This document shows, in pieces, positions 6,294 to 13,898 of a stretch of DNA of 39,529 nt (position 1 is its first letter; the number at the start of each line of letters is the position of its first letter). The notes under the pieces were generated by a model. The model ran no database searches and was not told the DNA's origin. It was given only the letters and a program-made list of their open reading frames with translations. This DNA is from Chromatiales bacterium (GTDB lineage Bacteria; Pseudomonadota; Gammaproteobacteria; SZUA-152), in NCBI GenBank assembly GCA_026982475.1, contig JALSHB010000212.1, forward strand, positions 1 through 39,529, read 5' to 3'. Made by a program: the position numbers and the translations under genes.

Positions 6294-8069
6294 ATGACTA
6301 GTTACGTGTTGTTTCGTGGCTGCCCTGCTGCGCGCTTTGGGGCCGTGGTTTCCGTGGCGGGCTGTGTGCTTCTGCTCATGGCGCCCTTTGGTGCCGCGCA
6401 GGCAGCTTTTACGTCGTTGATACCGTTGAACTGGGGAGGAAATCTGACATATGGCTATGGCTATGTGAGTGCAGCTTCCGAGTCAGAGCAGATGCAGCTT
6501 CGCGGTACGGTTAATGCGGCGGGATATGTTTGGCAGCCCTGGTTTGCTACCACGTCCGCGACATTGAGTCTTGGCCTGACCAACACGCAGTCCACAACCT
6601 CCAGGAGTGATTCCAGGACGACAACAGGCGCTTTTACCTTCAACGTTTTTCCACATAGCCGTTTTCCTTTCTCCTTGGTATATACGCGCAGCGACAGCCG
6701 CACCGCTGCTTTCTCCGACCTGTCACAGCTCACGGGCAGTGTCTATTACCGACTGTCTCGCTGGTCGCTTCGTCAGTCGTATACCTCGCGCACGGGGGCC
6801 TTGTCCGCTCTCTGGTATTATCGCAGTGACCTTTCCGGACTAACTGGCTCCTCGTTGTCGGAATCCTATGGTATTACCCATCAGGTGAGGTCGGCGCCCA
6901 ATACACTGTCTTTGGCGGCAAATTTCACTACCAGCAAGAGCTCCGAAAGCCGTTCAAAGCCCAAGTCTTCCTCTCTCTCGCTCAATCATATCTACACGCC
7001 TGGGCCAGAAACCGGTGTGACCAATCTGTTGACATATGTGGAGACGGATGCGGGGGATGGCGTTTCGGGTGCAACGATAACTCAAGGCTCGAGTTCCTTT
7101 TACTGGCGTCCGGAGCATCGGGCGCTGTCTGTGTCGGGCGGCGTTCGGGCTTCCAAGTCGGAGCCGGCAGGCAGTGGCTCGGGGCGGCGGAGCCTCAACA
7201 GCAACATCGGTGCCAATTATCGTATAACCCGTCGGGCGAGTGTCCGGGCAGGGTTGACGATTGGGACTGCGGAAAGCGACACCTCTCAGTCATTGACCTC
7301 GAGTCAGTCAGTGGGCGCAAGCTATGCGTCACACCGCTACCCATTGGGCGCCGGGCTTGATTGGATGTGGCAGGCATCAGGAAGTGCTGGCAACAGTTTC
7401 TCGCGGACAGACTCGTTGGGGGTAAAGGAGACGAGCAGTGTTCGCTCGCTCGGCGGTGGTCTTTCTCACAGCCTTGCCGGGCAGTGGGGGTTGGGGCGCA
7501 CCAGTTCGCTGAGCGCCAGCTTCTCCCAGAGTGCTTCGGCTAGCAAGAGTTCTGCTGTCAGTGAGGCAACCCGCACAGTGAGCAATAATCTTAATCTGAG
7601 CAGCAATTATCGCGGCAGGCGGGGCGCCACCTATGGGAGCATTCAAGTGTCGGACTCGCGCTCAACGGGGGCTGGGGCGTCGCAGTTTCAGCGGGCGGCC
7701 TTCACGCTATCGCAGGATCTGGTTATCAATCGTTTGAGCAATCTCATTGCCAATCTTTCCCTTACGGCCAATCGTCAAGAGTTTGAGAACGTGTCTGGCG
7801 GGACGGAGACCGGTTATCGACGCTTTGGCAGTCTCGGACTTTCCTATCGGCACCAGCGTCCCTTTGGCATCTATAATCTGCGATTTCGCTCCCGATTCAG
7901 TGGTAGCAAGGAGATCGGCAATGATATTCCCTCGCAGAGACTGGACTGGGATAACCGTTTTCAATACAGTTTAGGACTTCTGAGCATGTCGGCGGGCTTT
8001 CGCTTGACCCAGTATGGCGACGGTGAGCCCACGAAATCACTGAATTTTCAGGCTACCCGCAGCTTTTGA
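6294..8069 (+). CDS. Large outer-membrane beta-barrel, candidate electron-conduit porin
   Basis: A 591-residue protein with a signal peptide ending AAQA (residue 37). The mature part alternates polar and hydrophobic/aromatic residues throughout, is rich in Ser, Thr, Arg and Tyr, and ends in Phe (FQATRSF), the signature read by the barrel assembly machinery. There are no heme motifs. The length and context (three triheme cytochromes follow) match the barrel of porin-cytochrome conduits such as MtrB/PioB or the Geobacter OmbB/ExtB proteins, but I cannot see a CXXC near the N-terminus and cannot assign a family. It could instead serve in cytochrome secretion. The start at ATG 6294 has no strong ribosome site. 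The 200 bases upstream hold no gene and no convincing promoter. Confidence 0.7.
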   Translation: MTSYVLFRGCPAARFGAVVSVAGCVLLLMAPFGAAQAAFTSLIPLNWGGNLTYGYGYVSAASESEQMQLRGTVNAAGYVWQPWFATTSATLSLGLTNTQSTTSRSDSRTTTGAFTFNVFPHSRFPFSLVYTRSDSRTAAFSDLSQLTGSVYYRLSRWSLRQSYTSRTGALSALWYYRSDLSGLTGSSLSESYGITHQVRSAPNTLSLAANFTTSKSSESRSKPKSSSLSLNHIYTPGPETGVTNLLTYVETDAGDGVSGATITQGSSSFYWRPEHRALSVSGGVRASKSEPAGSGSGRRSLNSNIGANYRITRRASVRAGLTIGTAESDTSQSLTSSQSVGASYASHRYPLGAGLDWMWQASGSAGNSFSRTDSLGVKETSSVRSLGGGLSHSLAGQWGLGRTSSLSASFSQSASASKSSAVSEATRTVSNNLNLSSNYRGRRGATYGSIQVSDSRSTGAGASQFQRAAFTLSQDLVINRLSNLIANLSLTANRQEFENVSGGTETGYRRFGSLGLSYRHQRPFGIYNLRFRSRFSGSKEIGNDIPSQRLDWDNRFQYSLGLLSMSAGFRLTQYGDGEPTKSLNFQATRSF

Positions 8070-8152
8070 TGTGGGGTAACATGCGCGAGTTGCACTGACA
8101 ATAATTATTCGGTTTCTGTATTTTTGATTTAATGACGATGGAGGGAGGCTCT

Positions 8153-8551
8153 ATGTACAAGTCGGCACTTATTGGCTTGCTGAGTATGTTGGCTGCTATG
8201 GTGCTGCCGCAGGCGGCACATGCTGAGTACGGCGATGTGGTTATGAACAACTACTCGGATGCGGCGGGTATGCGCCCCGTGGTATTTCCGCATTGGTATC
8301 ACCGGATTCGCTTTCGTTGCAAGGTCTGCCATGCGGATCTTGGTTTCAAGTTCAAGGCTGGTGGCAACAAGATCACCATGGCCAAGATCATAGATGGTCA
8401 ATTCTGTGGTGCCTGTCACAATGGTGAGATTTCCTGGTCCGTTGAGAACTGCGGCATGTGCCATTCGGGTATTTCCGGGACGCCGACCCATATTGATGGC
8501 AGTACCGTCCAACGACTGGTTGCGCCGACTTATAAAAAGCTCGGCAATTAG
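8153..8551 (+). CDS. Triheme c7-type periplasmic cytochrome 1
   Basis: A 132-residue exported protein with a signal peptide ending AHA (residue 24). Three CXXCH sites are at residues 56-60, 85-89 and 100-104. H47, H50 and H113 are the only other histidines in the mature part, exactly enough for three bis-His hemes. The FPHWYHRIRFRCKVCH segment is typical of the c7-type triheme domain found in metal-reducing bacteria, where such proteins carry electrons across the periplasm. The start at ATG 8153 has GAGGGAGG just upstream and is preferred to the in-frame 8132. It follows the barrel gene by 83 bases and precedes a second triheme gene by 26 bases. Confidence 0.88.
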   Translation: MYKSALIGLLSMLAAMVLPQAAHAEYGDVVMNNYSDAAGMRPVVFPHWYHRIRFRCKVCHADLGFKFKAGGNKITMAKIIDGQFCGACHNGEISWSVENCGMCHSGISGTPTHIDGSTVQRLVAPTYKKLGN

Positions 8552-8577
8552 TAAGCTTACAACGAAGGGTTATTACA

Positions 8578-9240
8578 ATGAAAATGAAACAATTCTTCTT
8601 GGGGGTTGTGGCTTTGAGCGTGTTGCCGGTCGTTGCTGTTCGGGCAGAGGCTGCTCAGCCGCCATTGAAAGAGGTGAAGGCCGCGAAAGGCCATGTAAGC
8701 TCGGCAAACACCTTTAACCGCTTGTTGAAAAAGCCGAAAGCCAAGAATCTGCCGCCCGCAGAGGATGGTATCCACGATCCCGACAACGACAATACGCACG
8801 TCTTGCAGCCGCCGAAGATTGCCTATGATGGCCTGCCGACAACGCCATTCGGCAATTATGTGGACTGGGTGAAGGCGCTGGATGACAACCTTTTGCAGCC
8901 TCGCTATGATCGTTTTGATCCCACGATCGAGCCCTTGGTGATGGATCTGGATATTGTGCGCGAAGTGAAGTCTACGGTGCCGGACGTCGTGTTTCCGCAC
9001 AAACCGCATACGCAGTGGTTGCATTGCTCGAATTGCCACCCGAAGATATTTATCCCCCAGCGCAAGGCAAACGTGATGAACATGTCCGGCATACTGTTGG
9101 GTCAGCAGTGCGGCGTGTGTCACGGTAAAGTCGCTTTCCCTGTGACTACCCAATCGTGCACCAAGTGCCACTCCAAGCCGAAACCGGCCGATTGGAAGCC
9201 GCCGAAAAGTGAGACCAGCCTAAAGAATCCCTGGAACTAA
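8578..9240 (+). CDS. Triheme c7-type cytochrome 2
   Basis: A 220-residue protein with a signal peptide (about residues 1-23). The heme sites are CSNCH (150-154), CGVCH (178-182) and CTKCH (194-198), preceded by FPHKPHTQW, whose two histidines are likely distal ligands. A roughly 120-residue N-terminal extension carries EDGIHDPDND (residues 62-71), an acidic loop that might bind calcium. The same extension occurs in the protein at 11068. An intrinsic terminator follows at 9297. Probable role: electron transfer between the periplasm and the barrel or the cupredoxin protein. Confidence 0.88.
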   Translation: MKMKQFFLGVVALSVLPVVAVRAEAAQPPLKEVKAAKGHVSSANTFNRLLKKPKAKNLPPAEDGIHDPDNDNTHVLQPPKIAYDGLPTTPFGNYVDWVKALDDNLLQPRYDRFDPTIEPLVMDLDIVREVKSTVPDVVFPHKPHTQWLHCSNCHPKIFIPQRKANVMNMSGILLGQQCGVCHGKVAFPVTTQSCTKCHSKPKPADWKPPKSETSLKNPWN

Positions 9241-9296
9241 CCGATCCCGTGTTATGGTGGGGGAGTACTTTGACCAAGTGTTAGCGTAGGTTATAG

Positions 9297-9328
9297 CGGC
9301 GCGAACTATTAGTTCGCGCCGTTTCTCT
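9297..9328 (+). terminator. Intrinsic terminator after triheme cytochrome 2
   Basis: A perfect 11-bp inverted repeat (CGGCGCGAACT at 9297-9307 with AGTTCGCGCCG at 9311-9321) encloses a three-base loop and is followed by TTTCTCT. It closes the barrel/triheme segment before the cupredoxin gene. Confidence 0.8.
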
Positions 9329-9399
9329 AATACGCATGGCATCGCTGTTCATAGTTGCTTCTGTTCTTCGGTTTTTCTAGGCAGGCGGGTATTGTGATT

Positions 9400-10983
9400 A
9401 TGTCGAATTCATCCATTAAAACCATTTCAACCCTTGTGTTTCTTTCAGTGTTTGGCCTTTGGGGCTGCGCGGCCACTGAGACGCGGACAACACCGCCAGC
9501 GGAGGAAGGGGCTACTGCAGATACACCGCTACCTGCAGAGGCTGACATCCAGTCTGCGGAGGTCTTGTCTTCTTCTGAGGGCGGCGAGTCCGCGGCCGCC
9601 GAATCGGACGCTGCGATGGTAGAGACCATGGGAGCAAAGGATGTCCGTGAGCCTGTGATCTCGGTCGAATCCATGCCTGCGGCGGCGACCTCTGGTCGAG
9701 AGGCAGCGGGCGGCGATGTATCGGCCGATGTCGTGACTTCTGCGCCTGCCGCTGCTGATGAACCTATCAAGCCAAGACCCGGCCAACACGTCGTTACACT
9801 GGGCAAGAAGGATCCGAGCCACCCCGCCTATGGCAAGGGGCATGCGATGGGCTTTATTCTTGATGGTGTGCCGGGGAAATCGATCGTCCTCGAACGTGGC
9901 AAGACTTATAGGTTCGTGATAAGAAGCGATCCCAAGCATGATGTCTACCTCTCAAGCAAGGAAATAGGTTGGGGCAGTGCGCCGGTTGTCGACGGCGTGG
10001 AGAGTGCGAACATTTACGAGGGCACGATGACGTTTACCCCCAGCAAAAGTACGCCAGACAAGGTTTATTACGCCTGTCGCAATCATCCCTACATGGGGGG
10101 AACCCTGTATGTCGTTGACCCGGGCGAGACCATTGAAATCGAGACGAGAAAGCCCACTGTAGGGGTCAAAGGGAGTGGCAAAGAACCGCAGGTGTCTGAG
10201 GCCAAGGTTAAGCAAAAGTTGATGTTTGCGGAGATGATGGTCAATGGCAAAGGCGCCAAGAGGGTGCTTGCCAGTAACAACGATGAGGCAAAGCGTTTGC
10301 TGGCCGCTGCAACCAGCGGCCTTGCTGCCAGTCGCGAGAAACTGCAGGCCGGGGCTCTGTCCGAGGCATTGGCCCTGGCGGATAAGGCCGTCAGCGATGT
10401 CGGCACCGCCTCAAGAATGGTGCCCAGCGAGGACGCAGCCGCTCAGCTCTCGCAGCGCCATGACGAACTCTGGCACGAGATCGAGGACTTTGAGGCATCC
10501 TATGAAAGCAATTATGCCCGCATGGCCAAGGCGGGTGGCGTTAGCAAGGATGCCGAATATGACAAGGCCAAGGTTGCCAGCCTGAAGGAAGCCGCGCGTG
10601 CTTTGGCGGCGAAGGGGGACTATGCCAAGGCCAACGCACGGCTTGAACAGGCCCAGGCCATTGTCACCCAAGGGCTGCACAAGATGCTGGATTCAAAAAC
10701 CCTGGTCTATGAGCTGAAGTTCGACTCGCCATCAGATGAATATGAGTATGAGTTGAAGCGGTTCACCGGCTATGAGGAATTGATACCGGTGGCTGTGGAA
10801 ATGAAAAAACCTGCGGCGGGAGCCCTGAAGCTGATGGACAGCTTTCTCGACAAGGCGCGCAAACGTCGTGACGAGGCAAAGGAAAAAGCAAGGCAGGGTG
10901 ACTATGGCGCAGCGGTAGGCATGTTGCAGCAGGCGACAAAGACTGTCCGGCGTGCCCTTCGCATGGTGGGCGTGACACAATAA
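9400..10983 (+). CDS. Cupredoxin-domain lipoprotein with C-terminal helical region
   Basis: A 527-residue lipoprotein (lipobox LWGC, Cys23). A long Ala/Glu/Ser-rich linker (about residues 25-120) leads to a cupredoxin fold (about 140-240). The type 1 copper ligands can be seen as H180 in PKHDVY and C226, H229 and M232 in CRNHPYMGG, the canonical His-Cys-His-Met set, so a blue-copper redox site is likely. The C-terminal half (about 260-527) is charged and helical, with Ala/Lys/Glu repeats and no recognised domain. It sits between two related triheme cytochromes, suggesting a membrane-anchored copper electron carrier in the same chain. The start at ATG 9400 is preferred to upstream 9355 because it places a proper lipoprotein signal at the N-terminus. 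Confidence 0.8.
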   Translation: MSNSSIKTISTLVFLSVFGLWGCAATETRTTPPAEEGATADTPLPAEADIQSAEVLSSSEGGESAAAESDAAMVETMGAKDVREPVISVESMPAAATSGREAAGGDVSADVVTSAPAAADEPIKPRPGQHVVTLGKKDPSHPAYGKGHAMGFILDGVPGKSIVLERGKTYRFVIRSDPKHDVYLSSKEIGWGSAPVVDGVESANIYEGTMTFTPSKSTPDKVYYACRNHPYMGGTLYVVDPGETIEIETRKPTVGVKGSGKEPQVSEAKVKQKLMFAEMMVNGKGAKRVLASNNDEAKRLLAAATSGLAASREKLQAGALSEALALADKAVSDVGTASRMVPSEDAAAQLSQRHDELWHEIEDFEASYESNYARMAKAGGVSKDAEYDKAKVASLKEAARALAAKGDYAKANARLEQAQAIVTQGLHKMLDSKTLVYELKFDSPSDEYEYELKRFTGYEELIPVAVEMKKPAAGALKLMDSFLDKARKRRDEAKEKARQGDYGAAVGMLQQATKTVRRALRMVGVTQ

Positions 10984-11067
10984 ATACCTTGGTTTGTTTC
11001 AGTCTTTGCCAATGGGAACTTGGAGTGTATGGGGACGCCCGTTCAAGCGTGGCGACTGAGTACTGGT

Positions 11068-11661
11068 ATGACTAGGATTATTGCTGACGACTTGTGTGTG
11101 TGGAAGCGCCTGCGGCGTTTGTGCGCTGGCATGGCCGCACCTATGGTGCTCGTGGTGGCGCCGGGGCTGCTTTCCGCCGAGGAAGGTGGCGGCCACTATC
11201 AATTGCATGGTGATGTGGTGGAGATTGCGGAGGATGGCATTCACGATCCTGATAACGATGCCGTCAATACTCTGCAGCCTCCGGCTGATGCCATGAAGGA
11301 CTTTCCTCGCGATTCACGGGGCATCATCAACTGGGTCGAAACGCTGGACCGTGGGCTGATTGCGCCCCGTACTGGAGTGACCGGTGACGAAAAGATGCAT
11401 TCGGTGGATTTCGATGTGATCTTTAAGAATACCGCGTCGATGCCCTATGTGCGTTTTCCGCATTTGCCGCATACCCAGTGGTTGACCTGCACGAATTGTC
11501 ATCCGGCGATCTTTTTGCCCCAGCGAGGCGGAAACTTCGTGACCATGGCGGCGATCATCGAGGGCGAATATTGTGGTGTCTGTCATGGCAAGGTCGCCTT
11601 TCCACCGATGGAGTGTAATCGATGCCACAGCGTCGCCCGGGAAAATGTCGGTTTGCGTTGA
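11068..11661 (+). CDS. Triheme c7-type cytochrome 3
   Basis: About 197 residues from ATG 11068; TTG 11020 and ATG 11029 are in-frame alternatives, and the start is uncertain because the n-region is long. A hydrophobic segment ending LLSA (about residue 37) would be the signal. The heme sites are CTNCH (141-145), CGVCH (169-173) and CNRCH (183-187), preceded by FPHLPHTQW. It is clearly paralogous to the 8578 protein: both share EDGIHDPDND, a NW/DWV-ETLD-like segment and CGVCHGKVAFP. Its last 40 bases overlap the start of the next lipoprotein gene, suggesting translational coupling. Confidence 0.86.
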   Translation: MTRIIADDLCVWKRLRRLCAGMAAPMVLVVAPGLLSAEEGGGHYQLHGDVVEIAEDGIHDPDNDAVNTLQPPADAMKDFPRDSRGIINWVETLDRGLIAPRTGVTGDEKMHSVDFDVIFKNTASMPYVRFPHLPHTQWLTCTNCHPAIFLPQRGGNFVTMAAIIEGEYCGVCHGKVAFPPMECNRCHSVARENVGLR

Positions 11662-12740
11662 TACCGCTGCTCACCCGTAGTCTGCTGCTGAGCGTAATCC
11701 TTGTGCTGCTGGCCGGCTGCAGTGTTGCCGAGCTTGAAAGGATCGCCACAGAGGGAGGCCCACTCAGCGCTTCATCTCCTTCGACCCCCATCCCTGCGCA
11801 GGCTGGCACGGCAGGTGCGCCGCCTTCGTCTGCTGACTCCGGCTTGTTGACCGTCGAGTTAGAGATCTTTCGTGGACAGCAGGATGTGCAGGGCACGATT
11901 GGACAATTCCGGCGGCTGGCGGCGGGGTCTGTCGATGAAGTGGTCTTGCGACAACCCGTGGCCGTCGGTGGTGTCGACAATTTGCTCTATATCGTCGACG
12001 CCATGCTGAAGGCTGTTTTCCGGTATGATCTGACGACCCAACTGTTTCGCCCCATTCTGGAGCTTGGAACACATTTCGTAGGTGATCCTGGCAGTATCTA
12101 TGTCGCCAAAGACCGCTCTTTTTATATCGTGGATACGCTGGGCAAGCAGGTGCTGCATTTTGCCGAGGATGGCGCCCTGCTGACTCGTTTTCAGGATCTT
12201 GCCAATCTGACCCGACCCGTGGATGTGGTGGTCGATGAGTTGACCGGCAATGTGTTCGTGGCTGATGGTTCATTCAGCCATGTTGTCGTCTTCAACTCAT
12301 TTGGCAAGGCCACGCGGGCGCTGGGTCGGCGCGGCTCCGGGCCGGGGCGCTTTCGTGCCATAACCGCCTTGGCGGTCGGCGCGGATGGGCTCTATGTCTT
12401 CGATCGCCTGGAAACGCCGCCGGTTCAAGTGTTGAGCTGGGATGGTTCCTTCCGGTATTCCTTTGGTGAAGATGTGTTGAACTACCCGCTTGCGGCGGTG
12501 GTTGACCGTGATCAGCGCGTCTATGTCAGTGAGCAGTCCGACGATACGTTGCGGGTCTTCCAGGATGGGAAGTTGCTGCTGACATTCGGTGGCGCCGGCT
12601 CGTCCCCTGGACGGTTTCGCATGGCGACCGGGTTGTGGGTCGATGGCGACCGCCTGTTCGTGGCGGACAGCCTCAACCGTCGAGTTCAGGTCCTGCGTAT
12701 AAATCCGGCCGCGGCGCTGCCCGCGGCCGGCGGGGAATAA
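11622..12740 (+). CDS. NHL-repeat lipoprotein 2
   Basis: A 372-residue lipoprotein (lipobox LLAGC, Cys33 from ATG 11622). A Pro/Ala/Ser-rich linker (about 45-70) leads to NHL-type blades with repeated IYVxD, VFVADGSF, LYVFDRL, VYVSEQ and LFVADSLNRRVQVL motifs. The ATG at 11622 has GGAG eight bases upstream but overlaps the triheme cytochrome by 40 bases; a TTG at 11658 overlapping its stop codon is an alternative. It is more divergent than NHL proteins 1 and 3 and lacks their WPxPPExPR motif. It is probably a propeller scaffold at the outer membrane; the partner is unknown. Confidence 0.82.
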   Translation: MPQRRPGKCRFALIPLLTRSLLLSVILVLLAGCSVAELERIATEGGPLSASSPSTPIPAQAGTAGAPPSSADSGLLTVELEIFRGQQDVQGTIGQFRRLAAGSVDEVVLRQPVAVGGVDNLLYIVDAMLKAVFRYDLTTQLFRPILELGTHFVGDPGSIYVAKDRSFYIVDTLGKQVLHFAEDGALLTRFQDLANLTRPVDVVVDELTGNVFVADGSFSHVVVFNSFGKATRALGRRGSGPGRFRAITALAVGADGLYVFDRLETPPVQVLSWDGSFRYSFGEDVLNYPLAAVVDRDQRVYVSEQSDDTLRVFQDGKLLLTFGGAGSSPGRFRMATGLWVDGDRLFVADSLNRRVQVLRINPAAALPAAGGE

Positions 12741-12747
12741 TACAGCC

Positions 12748-13815
12748 ATGCGTCGCTTGTCCCTTTTGTTGCTTGTTCTATTGATCGGCGGTTGCGCAGA
12801 AACCCGACAGGTCATGCGCTTTGGTGAAACCGCGCAGGAACACGTCTGGCCGCCACCGCCGGAAACGCCTCGCTACCGCTTTGTCGGCGAACTGACCGGC
12901 GAGGAGAATTTCGAGGCGAAGGAAAAGGGCGGGGCGGCGAACAAGTTGCGAGGCTTTTTCGGCGCCATCGTTGGTCTGGGGGGCAAGGCCAGCTTGCGGA
13001 ATATTTTGCAGCGGCCGCAGTCGGGGGTTGTCGACGCTACTGGCCGCATCCTGGTGACGGATGCGTCCAGGCTGGCGGTTTTTGTCTTCGACCCGGATGC
13101 CGGGACATTGTCGGTCTGGGATCAGGCAAGCAAGACCGCGAATTTTGCCTCCCCGGTGGGCATTTCCGTGGCGGCGAATGGCGACATTCTCGTTGCCGAT
13201 GCGGAACTGGGCGCGGTATTCCGCTTGAGCCCACAGGGCAAGCCGTTGGCGATCATCGGCCTGGGAGATTTCGGCCGGCCCACGGGCCTGGCGGTCGACC
13301 CCGAGAGCGGCAGGATCTACGTTGCCGACACGGCGGAGCACAACATCAAGGTTTTTGCCGATGATGGCCGTCTGCTGAATATCATAGGTCGCCAGGGTAT
13401 CGGCGAGACGACCTTCAATGCGCCCACCCATCTGGCCTTTCGTGATGGCCGGCTATATGTGACGGATACCTTCAATGCCCGGGTGCAGGTGCTTGACTCA
13501 GAGGGCAACTTCCTTCGATCCCTGGGAGAGCGAGGACTGTATTTGGGGAATTTGGTCAGGCCCAAGGGGGTTGCCGCGGACTCGGATGGGAATATCTATG
13601 TTATTGAGTCCTTTCATGATTATTTGTTAATATATGACCAAGATGGTCGGTTTTTGCTGCCTATCGGGGGTACCGGCTCAGGGATCGGACAGTTTTATCT
13701 GCCTGCCGGGGTCTGGATCGATGGCCGCGACCGGGTCTATATCGCTGACATGTTCAACGGGCGGGTCGTGGTGTTGCAGTATCTGACACACGAATCCGCA
13801 GATTCAAAACCGTGA
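12748..13815 (+). CDS. NHL-repeat lipoprotein 3
   Basis: A 355-residue lipoprotein with a short signal and lipobox IGGC (Cys16). Residues about 33-45 carry VWPPPPETPRYRF, the same motif as in NHL lipoprotein 1. Six NHL-like blades follow, with IYVADTAEHNIKVF, LYVTDTFNARVQVL, IYVIESF and VYIADMFNGRVVVL as clear examples. It begins seven bases after NHL lipoprotein 2 and lies directly upstream of the 11-heme cytochrome, so the three are probably one transcript. The repeated pairing of this lipoprotein type with an OmcE-type cytochrome (here and at 2632/4057) suggests a conserved partnership, perhaps in surface attachment or polymer assembly; that is inference. Confidence 0.86.
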   Translation: MRRLSLLLLVLLIGGCAETRQVMRFGETAQEHVWPPPPETPRYRFVGELTGEENFEAKEKGGAANKLRGFFGAIVGLGGKASLRNILQRPQSGVVDATGRILVTDASRLAVFVFDPDAGTLSVWDQASKTANFASPVGISVAANGDILVADAELGAVFRLSPQGKPLAIIGLGDFGRPTGLAVDPESGRIYVADTAEHNIKVFADDGRLLNIIGRQGIGETTFNAPTHLAFRDGRLYVTDTFNARVQVLDSEGNFLRSLGERGLYLGNLVRPKGVAADSDGNIYVIESFHDYLLIYDQDGRFLLPIGGTGSGIGQFYLPAGVWIDGRDRVYIADMFNGRVVVLQYLTHESADSKP

Positions 13816-13898
13816 ATCGCACAGAAAAATGACTGGATCTCTCATATCCATCCGGCGCGTGCTTGCCGTCGGTGGTACGGGCGGTTCCGAGGGGCGGC

